Shown in pieces: positions 24,764-32,623 of a DNA stretch of 64,000 bases. The notes under the pieces were generated by a model that did not search any database, was not told where the DNA came from, and was given only the letters and a program-made list of their open reading frames with translations. Positions within the stretch are counted from its first letter, which is position 1, and each line of letters starts with the position of its first letter. Both the position numbers and the translations under genes were made by a program. Source of the stretch: Tumebacillus amylolyticus. GTDB taxonomy: Bacteria; Bacillota; Bacilli; Tumebacillales; Tumebacillaceae. The stretch spans positions 62,001 through 126,000 of the forward strand of contig NZ_JAEQNB010000004.1 of NCBI RefSeq assembly GCF_016722965.1. The letters run 5' to 3'.

Positions 24764-26059
24764 TTACATCACCAAGATGCGGTCGCGAAGGTTGGACTCC
24801 ACGATCGTTTGCATCTTCTGCAGGGATTCCGTTGCGGAGAGGAAATCGCCGCGGGATTTGTAGATCTCGCCGAGCAGGGCATACGTCTTGGTGAGTTGCC
24901 CGATCATGTCGTTGCTTTGGAACAGTTCGATCGCTTTCTCTGCGAATTCAACGGCGGTGTCGAATTCTTCGGTCATCAGCTTGATTTCCGAGAGCGTGCG
25001 GTAGAGGAACGCAATTTCGCGCATCGACGGGTCCATCAACTGGAGAGCTTGCGTCGCATGCTTCTCCGCGTCTGCGTAGCGGCCCACTTTGAGCAAGAGG
25101 CGGGAGATTTCGGAGTGGACGTTTGCGATGTCGATCTCGGTGCCGTGCTTGGAGTAGCCTTCCATGCACTCGTCGAGCAGCGCAAGCGCTTCTTCGGTCT
25201 TGCCTTCTTCGCCTTTGATGATCGCCAAGTTGACTTTGTTGTCATACGAAGTCTTGACATAGTTGAGCGATTTGAAGATCGCAATCGCGTCTTGGGTGTG
25301 CTCAACCGCTTTTTTGTAGTTTTTCATTTCCTTGTTTGCGTGACCGAGACCGTTGTAGGTTTCGCCGATCAGCTTCAAGTAGTTCGTGCCTTGGAGCAGT
25401 TGGTACGACTCCGTGTAGTATTTGAGCGCATCGTTGTATTCGCCAAGCTTGAGATTGACCATCCCGAGGTTGGTGATGACGAACGCTTTGGTCGAGACGT
25501 CGATGTTCTCCGTGCGGGAGATGATCTGGTAGGCTTTTTTCCAGTGGAACTGTGCAAGCAGGAGATTCTCTTTGCGCAGTTGGATGACGCCCAGTTTGTT
25601 CAACGCGAGAACGGCGGTGTTGTGCTCGCCGGTGCGAATCGAGCTGTCGAGAACGTCCTCGAACAGTTCGGTTGCGCGTTCGAATTGCTCGACGTGCAAG
25701 TAGCAGTTCGCGAGGTCAAACGAGATGTTGGTGAGTTGCAAGTGCGGAGCCGGGTTCTCCAAGAGCTCTTCGAGCAAGGAGATTGCACGGTCGTACTCGC
25801 TGGATTCCATAAACGCTTTGGCCAGCTTGTAGGTGCTGGTCTGTTCGAGTTTGGTTTGCATGTCAGTCAAGAAGTAGTCGACCGAAGTCTCCAACTTTTC
25901 TGCGATGGCGCAGAGGAGTTTATGAGAAGGATTCGCTTTATCCGCTTCAATTTGAGAGATCATGCTTGGTGTCACCATGCCAGCGCCGAGGTCACTTTGA
26001 GTGAGACCCTTCAAAATCCGAAGTTCCTTGATTTTCTGTCCAAGTGATGTAGTAGTCAT
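24764..26059 (-). CDS. XRE-family regulator with TPR repeats (RRNPP-like)
   Basis: The 431-residue protein has an N-terminal helix-turn-helix (residues 8-62, GLTQSDLGAGMVTPSMISQIE), then about nine TPR-like helical hairpins from 75 to 425. This layout is typical of RRNPP peptide-sensing regulators and of related Bacillales XRE-TPR proteins that sense no known peptide. I find no exported propeptide gene next to it, so its ligand, if any, is unknown. The start codon is preceded by GGGAGGG at about 6 nt. Direct and inverted repeats lie upstream. Confidence 0.85.
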   Translation of the reverse strand: MTTTSLGQKIKELRILKGLTQSDLGAGMVTPSMISQIEADKANPSHKLLCAIAEKLETSVDYFLTDMQTKLEQTSTYKLAKAFMESSEYDRAISLLEELLENPAPHLQLTNISFDLANCYLHVEQFERATELFEDVLDSSIRTGEHNTAVLALNKLGVIQLRKENLLLAQFHWKKAYQIISRTENIDVSTKAFVITNLGMVNLKLGEYNDALKYYTESYQLLQGTNYLKLIGETYNGLGHANKEMKNYKKAVEHTQDAIAIFKSLNYVKTSYDNKVNLAIIKGEEGKTEEALALLDECMEGYSKHGTEIDIANVHSEISRLLLKVGRYADAEKHATQALQLMDPSMREIAFLYRTLSEIKLMTEEFDTAVEFAEKAIELFQSNDMIGQLTKTYALLGEIYKSRGDFLSATESLQKMQTIVESNLRDRILVM

Positions 26060-26134
26060 TGGGTAACCCTCCCACCCAGTAGTTATGAAACTAAAACTTT
26101 CGTGTGTCTATATTGTACTACAGCATTCCACTAA

Positions 26135-26217
26135 AGGAAATAGGTTTTCCTGTCAAAACATGAACAGCAGTCACGTTTTAAATATTATACAGGTTATACG
26201 AGTTTCCTGACAAATAT
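26135..26217. promoter_or_regulatory. Repeats upstream of the XRE-TPR gene
   Basis: The palindrome AGGAAATAGGTTTTCCT (26135-26151) overlaps the first of two direct repeats, TTTCCTGTCAAAACAT at 26146 and TTTCCTGACAAATAT at 26203. On the minus strand both read as TTG(A/T)CAGGAAA, so each includes a -35-like TTGACA or TTGTCA. The intergenic stretch 26060-26322 holds no gene I can support. Confidence 0.4.
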
Positions 26218-26322
26218 ACCAGATGGATTCTTCACTGTCCAGTCAAGACTAGGAAATTGACCGCATAAATTGTGAATAGAGATGCAAGATGTTCTGAAGG
26301 CTGTTGGAAAGGAGGGGTTTAG

Positions 26323-27360
26323 GTGTCCGACCGGTACCATCCGACTCTCTATCAAGCTTCGACCACGGCCACGACGCGAATTCTGGGCTGGGACTCCGTG
26401 AGTTGTGCCGTTGGCATCACCCAAACGGTGTATCCGGCTGCACGACCCAACGCCGTGTTGCTGGCGAGCCCGACGTGCTATCCCGAGGTGCTGGCCGCCA
26501 CCCGTCTTATGCATCACCCTTATGACGCGGCCCTTTTGTTTACAGAGGGAGACGGACTTGAGGACACCGTGTCCCGCGAACTCATTCGTCTCTCACCGCG
26601 CGGAAACGGTCTGCCGGGCCAAGTGATCGTCATTGGAGTGATGCCGGCTCGCACGTTGCACGATCTCGCCGACCTTGGATTCAAACTCTGGCACGTCATC
26701 GGACATGATCTCTGGGAAACGATCGAATTTCTCAACGAGCTTGAGATTGGAAAAAAGTCGGGCAACGCTTTGCTCGTCTCAAGCGATCCCTGCGCGGGCG
26801 GCACGGTGGCAGGCGGTTATGCCGCACATACCGGTGCGCCGATTCTGTTCGCCTCTGAACAGGGTCTCTATCCAAGCACCGTGCGTTGGTTAAAAAAACA
26901 CCCTCGCACGCGGGTCTTCGTCGCGTCTCCCGAAGCCTGGCTTCCGGCCCGGATCGCCGGTGAGATTAAAGCTTTAGGTTCGAAAGTGGAGGCGTGGGTC
27001 GGAGGAGCGGATGCGTACGACATGTCGGTCCGCTTCGCAAAATTCCGCCATAAATCACGATTCGGTTGGGGAAAGCGAGAACGAAGCTCGTCGCCCGTCA
27101 CGCTGGTTCCGATGGAGCCTTGGCCGGTCGGTACGGCCGCGAGCGCCCTTTCGTACCGGGGCAAATACACGCCGCTTTTGTTGACCAAGCGCGATGTCCT
27201 CACCACGCCTGTCGAGGACTTTCTCCGCGGCTTGCATGCACGTGAGCAAACGCAGGGCCAGCAAGGCCACGGATTTATCGTCGGCGGGTTCGAGTTAGTG
27301 TCCTACCCGGTGCAGATGCGCATGCACCGTGCGCTGACCGAAGGAGGCCTCGACTTTTAG
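26323..27360 (+). CDS. CWB2-like (cell-wall-binding repeat 2 fold) protein without signal peptide
   Basis: The 345-residue protein has repeated alternation of ..NAVLLASP..YPEVLAATRL and ..VIVIG..... patterns that resemble paired cell-wall-binding repeat 2 domains, as in clostridial wall proteins (ATG..FPDALAASPLA, then KVIIVGG). Unlike those, it has no signal peptide or membrane anchor, so it may act in the cytosol. The GTG start has AGGAGGGG at good spacing. It stands alone between the XRE regulator and the thioredoxin-like lipoprotein. The family call is by pattern and is moderate only. Confidence 0.6.
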   Translation: MSDRYHPTLYQASTTATTRILGWDSVSCAVGITQTVYPAARPNAVLLASPTCYPEVLAATRLMHHPYDAALLFTEGDGLEDTVSRELIRLSPRGNGLPGQVIVIGVMPARTLHDLADLGFKLWHVIGHDLWETIEFLNELEIGKKSGNALLVSSDPCAGGTVAGGYAAHTGAPILFASEQGLYPSTVRWLKKHPRTRVFVASPEAWLPARIAGEIKALGSKVEAWVGGADAYDMSVRFAKFRHKSRFGWGKRERSSSPVTLVPMEPWPVGTAASALSYRGKYTPLLLTKRDVLTTPVEDFLRGLHAREQTQGQQGHGFIVGGFELVSYPVQMRMHRALTEGGLDF

Positions 27361-27447
27361 GCAGTATTCTATAGTAGAAAAGTAGTAGAGAGACTCCGGG
27401 TACAATCTCTTCCAATCGGGCATGATGAACCTATTGGAGGGATTGAC

Positions 27448-28011
27448 ATGAACCTGAAACTGCGAAAACTTGCCTGTCTGCTCAGTGTTGCCACCTTGGC
27501 ACTCGGCACTGCGGGATGCACATCGTCCACAGCTCAGGGCGTGCTCATCTCCGCCCACGATTCGGCTCAAGAAACGGCAACCCCTGTAACGGCGGTCGTG
27601 GGGATGGTCTCCCCGAATTTCTCTCTCCTCGACTACGAAGGCAAACGGCACCAACTCAGCGAGTATCGCGGCAAACTTCTGCTGCTGAACTTCTGGGCCT
27701 CTTGGTGCGGACCTTGCCGCCAAGAACTCCCCGACTTGGCGGCTGCCTCTCAGGAATTGCGAGACCGTGTGCAACTCGTCGGGGTCAACCTCGCTTCGCA
27801 AGACGCCGCCAACGTGTCGAAGGACCTGCTTCAACGCCATCACATCTCGTACCCGAACCTGCTGGACACCGATGGAAGCGTCGCCGACGCGTATGGAATC
27901 ATGGTCATCCCGACTTCGTTCCTGCTCGACGCAAACGGCAAAATCCTGCAAAAAATCCAAGGCCCGCTGACCAAAGACTCCCTCGAAAAACTCCTGCCCA
28001 AAACAAAATAA
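27448..28011 (+). CDS. ResA/TlpA-like thioredoxin lipoprotein
   Basis: The 187-residue protein has a lipoprotein signal with lipobox LGTAGC (Cys24). A TlpA/ResA-type thioredoxin fold follows, with active site WCGPC at 86-90 and the cis-Pro segment VIPTSFLLD. It would act outside the membrane, reducing disulfides in cytochrome c or spore proteins, as ResA and StoA do in Bacillus. TTGGAGGG precedes the ATG. Its position directly before the spoIIA operon is suggestive but not proof of a sporulation role. Confidence 0.88.
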   Translation: MNLKLRKLACLLSVATLALGTAGCTSSTAQGVLISAHDSAQETATPVTAVVGMVSPNFSLLDYEGKRHQLSEYRGKLLLLNFWASWCGPCRQELPDLAAASQELRDRVQLVGVNLASQDAANVSKDLLQRHHISYPNLLDTDGSVADAYGIMVIPTSFLLDANGKILQKIQGPLTKDSLEKLLPKTK

Positions 28012-28030
28012 CTCCATCGCGTATACAAAG

Positions 28031-28081
28031 CACCCCTTGTGGTCACACTGGTACTTCAGTGAGAACGGGAGGGGTTTTTTG
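28031..28081 (+). terminator. Probable terminator between the thioredoxin gene and spoIIA
   Basis: An outer stem CCCCT/AGGGG and an inner stem CACTG/CAGTG enclose a bulged hairpin that ends in T6. Confidence 0.65.
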
Positions 28082-28140
28082 TCATTCTGTCCCGCGAAAA
28101 ATGGCAAGATTCCTCGAATGGATAGACGTTTTGTCGAGGG

Positions 28141-28170
28141 GGAGGAACCGGGAATTTCAAGGTAGAACTG
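28141..28170 (+). promoter_or_regulatory. Candidate SigH promoter of the spoIIA operon
   Basis: GGAGGAACC and GTAGAACTG, 12 bp apart, resemble the SigH elements RnAGGAwww and RnnGAATww, with mismatches in the last bases. In B. subtilis this operon is transcribed by SigH. The -10 ends about 40 bp before the spoIIAA start. Confidence 0.45.
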
Positions 28171-28211
28171 TATGCCCAAGACGAGAAAAACTTCCTGAGG
28201 AGGGAGCCAAC

Positions 28212-28562
28212 ATGAGTTTGCAAATCGAGACGGTCGTCAGCGGAGATACGCTGATCGTTCGTATGTCTGGCGAATTGGATCATCATACGGCTGAGCAAGT
28301 GCGACAACAGGTGGAGGGTGAATTGGACCGCCACCGGACTCCGCACTTGATCATGAATTTTGAAGGGCTCGGGTTTATGGATTCCTCCGGTCTTGGCGTG
28401 ATCCTTGGCCGCTACAAACGCGTAACGGCAGGTGGCGGTCGCATGTCGCTCTGCTCGGTCAACGATCAACTGATCAAGCTGTTTGAACTTTCCGGGATGC
28501 TGAAGATTCTCCGCATCTACGCAACGGAATCGATGGCATTGTCTGAGACGGGGGTGGCGTAA
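28212..28562 (+). CDS. spoIIAA: Anti-anti-sigma factor SpoIIAA
   Basis: The 116-residue protein is a STAS domain with the phosphorylation segment [14 protein letters not shown], where Ser58 is the residue phosphorylated by SpoIIAB. Dephosphorylated SpoIIAA binds SpoIIAB and frees SigF in the forespore. AGGAGGG precedes the ATG at 28212; the longer open frame upstream is not coding. It is first in the three-gene spoIIA operon. Confidence 0.96.
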   Translation: MSLQIETVVSGDTLIVRMSGELDHHTAEQVRQQVEGELDRHRTPHLIMNFEGLGFMDSSGLGVILGRYKRVTAGGGRMSLCSVNDQLIKLFELSGMLKILRIYATESMALSETGVA

Positions 28563-28566
28563 AGTC

Positions 28567-29007
28567 ATGCAGAACAATCACATGGAACTGAAATTTTCCG
28601 CTCGTTCGCAAAATGAATCGTTCGCCCGCGTCACGGTGGCCGCGTTCGTCTCGCAACTCGACCCGACGGTAGAAGAATTGACCGAAATCAAAACGGTCGT
28701 CTCGGAAGCGGTCACCAACGCGATCATTCACGGCTACGAAGAGCAAGAAGGCCAAGTCTATATCCAATGCTCGCTGATCGAAGGCAACGTGGAGTTGATC
28801 ATCGAAGACCAAGGCCGCGGCATCGACGATGTCGAAGAAGCTCGCGAGCCGCTGTACACGTCCAAGCCGGAGTTGGAGCGCTCGGGTATGGGCTTTACGA
28901 TCATGGAGAACTTCATGGACGAGATCGAAGTGGTCTCGCGCCCCGGGGTGGGCACCCGCGTGCGCATGGTGAAATTCATGAAAAATCATTCCTTGGCCAA
29001 GCACTAG
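28567..29007 (+). CDS. spoIIAB: Anti-sigma F factor and kinase SpoIIAB
   Basis: The 146-residue protein is a GHKL kinase with N box [17 protein letters not shown], and GMGFTIM motifs. It binds SigF and phosphorylates SpoIIAA. The start may be at 28567 or at the second Met five codons on, which is the usual family start. It follows spoIIAA after 4 nt. Confidence 0.96.
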   Translation: MQNNHMELKFSARSQNESFARVTVAAFVSQLDPTVEELTEIKTVVSEAVTNAIIHGYEEQEGQVYIQCSLIEGNVELIIEDQGRGIDDVEEAREPLYTSKPELERSGMGFTIMENFMDEIEVVSRPGVGTRVRMVKFMKNHSLAKH

Positions 29008-29023
29008 GCGCCGGGGCAACCAC

Positions 29024-29773
29024 ATGGAGAAAACAACGACTCCAAATCTAAAATATTCGGATGTGCAGGTAAAAGAGCTGATCGCCAAGTCGCAGTCCGG
29101 TGACGATTCCGCCCGTGAATCGCTGGTTCTGAGCAACCAACGGCTGGTCTGGTCAGTGGTCCAACGCTTTTTGAACCGGGGCTACGAGCCGGACGATTTG
29201 TTCCAGATCGGTTGTATCGGGTTGATGAAAGCCATCGACAAATTCGACCTCTCCTATGACGTGCGGTTCTCGACCTACGCCGTGCCGATGATCATCGGCG
29301 AAATTCAGCGCTTCTTGCGCGACGACGGCAGCGTCAAGATCTCCCGCTCGCTCAAGGAAACCGCCCGCCATGTGCGTCGCATGCGCGATGAGCTCGCCAA
29401 GAAACTGGGCCGCCAGCCGCACATCAACGAAGTGGCGGAAGCGCTCGGCATGGAACCGACGGAAGTGGTATTCGCCCAAGAAGCGATGCGCCAGCCGGCT
29501 TCCATCCACGAGACGGTGTTCGAAAACGACGGAGACCCGATCTACCTCATGGACCAAATCTCGGACGAAGCGCAGAACAAATGGTTCGACAAGCTCGCCC
29601 TGCACGACGCGCTCGCCCGTTTGCCCGAACGGGAGCGCCTGATCGTCTTCCTCCGCTTCTTCCGCGACAAGACCCAAGCAGAAGTCGCGGAGGTGCTCGG
29701 CATCTCGCAAGTTCAAGTCTCACGCTTGGAGAAAAAAATCATGCAGCAGATTCGTGATCAATTAGGGGGTTAA
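29024..29773 (+). CDS. sigF: RNA polymerase sigma factor SigF
   Basis: The 249-residue sigma factor has region 2 (LVWSVVQRFLNRGYEPDDLFQIGCIGLMKAI), region 3 and region 4 (FFRDKTQAEVAEVLGISQVQVSRLEKKI). Gene order after spoIIAB and the GYEPDDLFQIG context mark it as the first forespore sigma factor. Start codon ATG is 16 nt after the spoIIAB stop. Confidence 0.96.
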   Translation: MEKTTTPNLKYSDVQVKELIAKSQSGDDSARESLVLSNQRLVWSVVQRFLNRGYEPDDLFQIGCIGLMKAIDKFDLSYDVRFSTYAVPMIIGEIQRFLRDDGSVKISRSLKETARHVRRMRDELAKKLGRQPHINEVAEALGMEPTEVVFAQEAMRQPASIHETVFENDGDPIYLMDQISDEAQNKWFDKLALHDALARLPERERLIVFLRFFRDKTQAEVAEVLGISQVQVSRLEKKIMQQIRDQLGG

Positions 29774-29836
29774 GGGGTCGAGATTCGTTCCATACTACGG
29801 ACATCGAGCCTTTTGTTGAGAGGTGAACCGCAGGTT

Positions 29837-29989
29837 ATGGAACCATCGATCCCGAAGTCCGCACGGTCACGCATCCTCTGGGTGGCGGTTGTGCTCTGCC
29901 TGCTCGCCGGAAGTGCCGGTGGGTACTATTGGTGGTGTGGACAAGTCGCCGTCAAGTATGATCGCATCACCAACGCCAAGCGCGTCTGA
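29837..29989 (+). CDS. Small membrane protein between sigF and spoVAC
   Basis: A 50-codon frame encodes a basic N-terminus (EPSIPKSARSR), one transmembrane segment (ILWVAVVLCLLAGSAGGYYWW) and a basic tail. GAGAGGTGA lies some distance upstream, and GCAGG sits very close to the ATG, so the ribosome binding site is not clear. It sits where spoVAA and spoVAB lie in B. subtilis and is closed by a strong terminator. It may be a small sporulation gene expressed with sigF. I do not recognise a family. Confidence 0.4.
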   Translation: MEPSIPKSARSRILWVAVVLCLLAGSAGGYYWWCGQVAVKYDRITNAKRV

Positions 29990-30004
29990 TATACCGGGTT
30001 TTCA

Positions 30005-30052
30005 CAAAAAAGGCACCGTCCGGCAACTTTTGCCGGGCGGTGTCTTTTTTGT
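30005..30052 (+). terminator. Strong terminator between sigF and spoVAC
   Basis: AAGgCACCGtCCGGCAA pairs with TTGCCGGgCGGTGtCTT, followed by T6. The spoVA genes therefore need their own promoter, as expected for SigG control. Confidence 0.9.
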
Positions 30053-30108
30053 TGAAATGGGTACTCTACACCTACAGGTAACCAAGGCATGGAGAGGGTG
30101 GTGGTCTC

Positions 30109-30582
30109 GTGAGCGTCAAAGTCAAGCGTGGTTTGCAAGTGAAGGCGGATTATCAAAAACGCGCCAAGGAACTCACGCCGAAACGGCCCGTCATCGCCAA
30201 TTCGATTCGGGCGTTTCTCGTCGGGGGACTGATCTGTGAGATCGGACAGTTCATCCAGCAATTTTTCATCGCATACTTCGGATTCAACGAGAAAAACGCC
30301 GGTAACCCCACGGTTGCTGTTTTGATTTTCATCTCGACATTGTTGACGGGGATCGGGGTATACGACCGCATCGGCCAATGGGCCGGAGCAGGTTCGGCCG
30401 TGCCGGTTACAGGGTTTGCCAACTCGATGGCGTCCGCTGCGATTGAACATCGCAGCGAAGGCACCGTGCTTGGCATCGGCGGGCAGATGTTCAAACTGGC
30501 CGGACCTGTCATCGTGTTCGGCACGGTGGCTGCGTTCATTATCGGTTTGGTCAAAACGCTGTTCCAGATGGCCGCAAGTTGA
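30109..30582 (+). CDS. spoVAC: Stage V sporulation protein AC
   Basis: The 157-residue protein has three or four membrane segments and the family patterns RPVIANSIRAFLVGGLICEIGQ and GAGSAVPVTGFANSMASAAIE. SpoVAC is part of the inner-membrane channel that moves Ca-dipicolinate into and out of the spore, and it is described as mechanosensitive. Translation begins at GTG after GGAGAGGG. It heads a compact spoVAC-AD-AEB-AEA-AF operon that lacks spoVAA and spoVAB. Confidence 0.95.
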   Translation: MSVKVKRGLQVKADYQKRAKELTPKRPVIANSIRAFLVGGLICEIGQFIQQFFIAYFGFNEKNAGNPTVAVLIFISTLLTGIGVYDRIGQWAGAGSAVPVTGFANSMASAAIEHRSEGTVLGIGGQMFKLAGPVIVFGTVAAFIIGLVKTLFQMAAS

Positions 30583-30607
30583 GGTTGAAGAGAGGAGAGG
30601 TGCTGAG

Positions 30608-31624
30608 ATGCCGCTGATCGGTCAACAGACTTGGCGATTTGATTCCAAGCCCGTCTTGCTTGGCACCGGCGCGATTGTCGGACCCAAGGAAGGCCAAGGG
30701 CCGCTGGCGATGGACTTTGACGAGATCAACGAAGACTCCTACTTCGGGCAGGATTCGTGGGAGAAAGCGGAGCGTCGCTTTTTAGAATCGGCAGTTGAAA
30801 TTGCGATGCGAAAAGCGAATGTGACATCTGAGCAAATCGATGTGCTGTATGCAGGCGACCTGCTCAACCAGATCATCACGGCTAATTTTGCGGCACGTAC
30901 GTTGGCAGTTCCGTTCTTGGGGTTGTTTGGCGCTTGTTCCACGTCGATGGAAGGGCTGGCGTTGGCCGCGATGACGGTGGACAGCGGGTTTGCCAAGCAT
31001 GCGCTGGCGGCAACCGCTTCGCACAATTCCACCGCCGAGCGTCAATTTCGCTACCCGACCGAGTACGGAGGTCAAAAACCGCCCTCGTCACAATGCACCG
31101 TCACAGGCGGTGCTGCTGCCTTGGTCGGAAAAACGGGCCTCGGGCCGCGCATCACCCATGCCACGATCGGCAAAGTGGTGGATTTGGGCATCAAGTCGCC
31201 GTTTGAAATGGGCGCTGCGATGGCACCGGCGGCGGCCGATACGATTCTCTGCCACTTTCAAGACACGGGGCGAACGCCTGAGGACTATGATCTGATCGTC
31301 ACGGGCGACTTGTCTCGTGTCGGCCTCCCGCTCGCGGTGGAGTTGATGGAAGAGCAGGGGTTGTATTTGGGCGACAAGATCAAAGACTGCGGGATCTTGA
31401 TCTTCGACCCTGATCAGCCAGAAGTGTTCTCAGGGGGTTCCGGATGCGCTTGCTGCGGAGTGGTCACGTACGGGCATTTGATGCGTCGCATGCAACAAGG
31501 CGAGTTGGGGCGCATCCTCGTCTGTGCGACCGGAGCTTTGCTTTCTCCGCTCTCCAGCCAGCAGGGGGAATCGATTCCCTGTGTCGCCCATGCGGTTGTG
31601 ATTGAGAGGGGGAGCGGAGCATGA
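30608..31624 (+). CDS. spoVAD: Stage V sporulation protein AD
   Basis: The 338-residue protein has a thiolase-like fold with the SpoVAD motifs TGAIVGPKEGQGPL, GACSTSMEGLALAA and SGGSGCACCGVVTYGHL. SpoVAD binds dipicolinic acid on the inner membrane. The ATG at 30608 follows GAGAGGAGAGG. The stop overlaps the spoVAE start by four bases. Confidence 0.96.
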   Translation: MPLIGQQTWRFDSKPVLLGTGAIVGPKEGQGPLAMDFDEINEDSYFGQDSWEKAERRFLESAVEIAMRKANVTSEQIDVLYAGDLLNQIITANFAARTLAVPFLGLFGACSTSMEGLALAAMTVDSGFAKHALAATASHNSTAERQFRYPTEYGGQKPPSSQCTVTGGAAALVGKTGLGPRITHATIGKVVDLGIKSPFEMGAAMAPAAADTILCHFQDTGRTPEDYDLIVTGDLSRVGLPLAVELMEEQGLYLGDKIKDCGILIFDPDQPEVFSGGSGCACCGVVTYGHLMRRMQQGELGRILVCATGALLSPLSSQQGESIPCVAHAVVIERGSGA

Positions 31625-31983
31625 CGTTTTCCATGACGTTTGTCTGGGCGTTTCTGATCGGCGGAGGCATCTGTGTCATCGGTCAATTGCTGATGGACTT
31701 GACGAAATTGACCCCGGCCCATGTGATGGTCATCCTCGTCTGTGCCGGAGCCGTGCTCGACGGATTGGGTCTGTATGAACCCTTGATCAAGTTTGCAGGA
31801 GCCGGTGCCACCGTGCCGATTACGTCATTTGGCAACGCGTTGGTGCACGGGGCGATGGCCGAAGCGAAAACGCATGGCATCGTGGGATTGATCACCGGAA
31901 TTTTTGAAGTGACCTCTGCGGGGATTTCAGCCGCGATTGTCTTCTCGTTCTTCGCCGCGTTAGTCTTCCGAGCGAAGGGCTAA
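31621..31983 (+). CDS. spoVAEB: Stage V sporulation protein AE (SpoVAEb type)
   Basis: The 120-residue membrane protein is a short relative of SpoVAC with GAGATVPITSFGNALVHGAM and four hydrophobic segments. It is a subunit of the Ca-dipicolinate channel. ATGA overlap with spoVAD indicates coupled translation. Confidence 0.94.
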   Translation: MTFSMTFVWAFLIGGGICVIGQLLMDLTKLTPAHVMVILVCAGAVLDGLGLYEPLIKFAGAGATVPITSFGNALVHGAMAEAKTHGIVGLITGIFEVTSAGISAAIVFSFFAALVFRAKG

Positions 31984-32020
31984 GGGATCACAACTACCGA
32001 CAGAAGGAGTGATGGGAATC

Positions 32021-32623
32021 ATGGCTCAACACCAAGGTACTGGGAAACGCAAGGTGATCGTGGTAACAGACGGCGACCAAGTGGCTCGTCGCGCCGTTGA
32101 GGAGGCAGCGCAGCAAGTGGGTTGCCGCGTAATCTCGCGTTCGTCCGGCAATCCGACCCCGCTGGACGGCGAGCAGATCGTGCGACTCGTTCAACATGCG
32201 AAGCACGACCCGGTCGTCGTCATGTTTGACGACAACGGCAATGGTGACTTCGGATACGGCGAGCAAGCCATCCAGTACCTGACCAACCATCCGGAGATTG
32301 AGGTGTTGGGTGCAGTGGCCGTCGCTTCGAACACACCTTTTGTCGAAGGGGTGCATGTTAACTTTTCCATCGACCAAAATTTGCGCCTCATCGAGGATGG
32401 GGTGGACAAAGACGGCATCCCTGCCAATACCGGGGATGGCGTTGTCTACGGAGACACCGTGGATGTGCTGTCGGAGTGCGACATCCCGATCATCGTCGGC
32501 GTCGGCGATATCGGAAAGATGCAGGGCAAAGACCATTTTATGAAGGGCGCACCGGTGACCAAAGCGGCCTTTTTAGAAATCTTGAAACGGAGTGGATATG
32601 AAAATGCCACAGATCCTCAATAA
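32021..32623 (+). CDS. spoVAEA: Stage V sporulation protein AE-type soluble protein (SpoVAEa)
   Basis: The 200-residue soluble protein starts with a basic tail, then VIVVTDGDQVARRAVE, RSSGNPTPL and MFDDNGNGDFGYGEQA, all typical of SpoVAEa. Its biochemical role is not known. The ATG at 32021 has AAGGAG at 10-nt spacing; the ATG at 32012 is too close to the site. It overlaps spoVAF by 26 nt. Confidence 0.9.
   Translation: MAQHQGTGKRKVIVVTDGDQVARRAVEEAAQQVGCRVISRSSGNPTPLDGEQIVRLVQHAKHDPVVVMFDDNGNGDFGYGEQAIQYLTNHPEIEVLGAVAVASNTPFVEGVHVNFSIDQNLRLIEDGVDKDGIPANTGDGVVYGDTVDVLSECDIPIIVGVGDIGKMQGKDHFMKGAPVTKAAFLEILKRSGYENATDPQ

Noticed and set aside
24749-26047. Plus-strand frame of 432 codons opposite the XRE-TPR regulator
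   Set aside because: Antisense shadow with biased Phe/Val/Arg composition and no recognisable motif; the minus-strand protein has clear HTH and TPR features.
26088-26210. 41-codon plus-strand frame upstream of the XRE-TPR regulator as a possible propeptide
   Set aside because: No ribosome binding site, no signal peptide pattern, and no short conserved-looking C-terminus.
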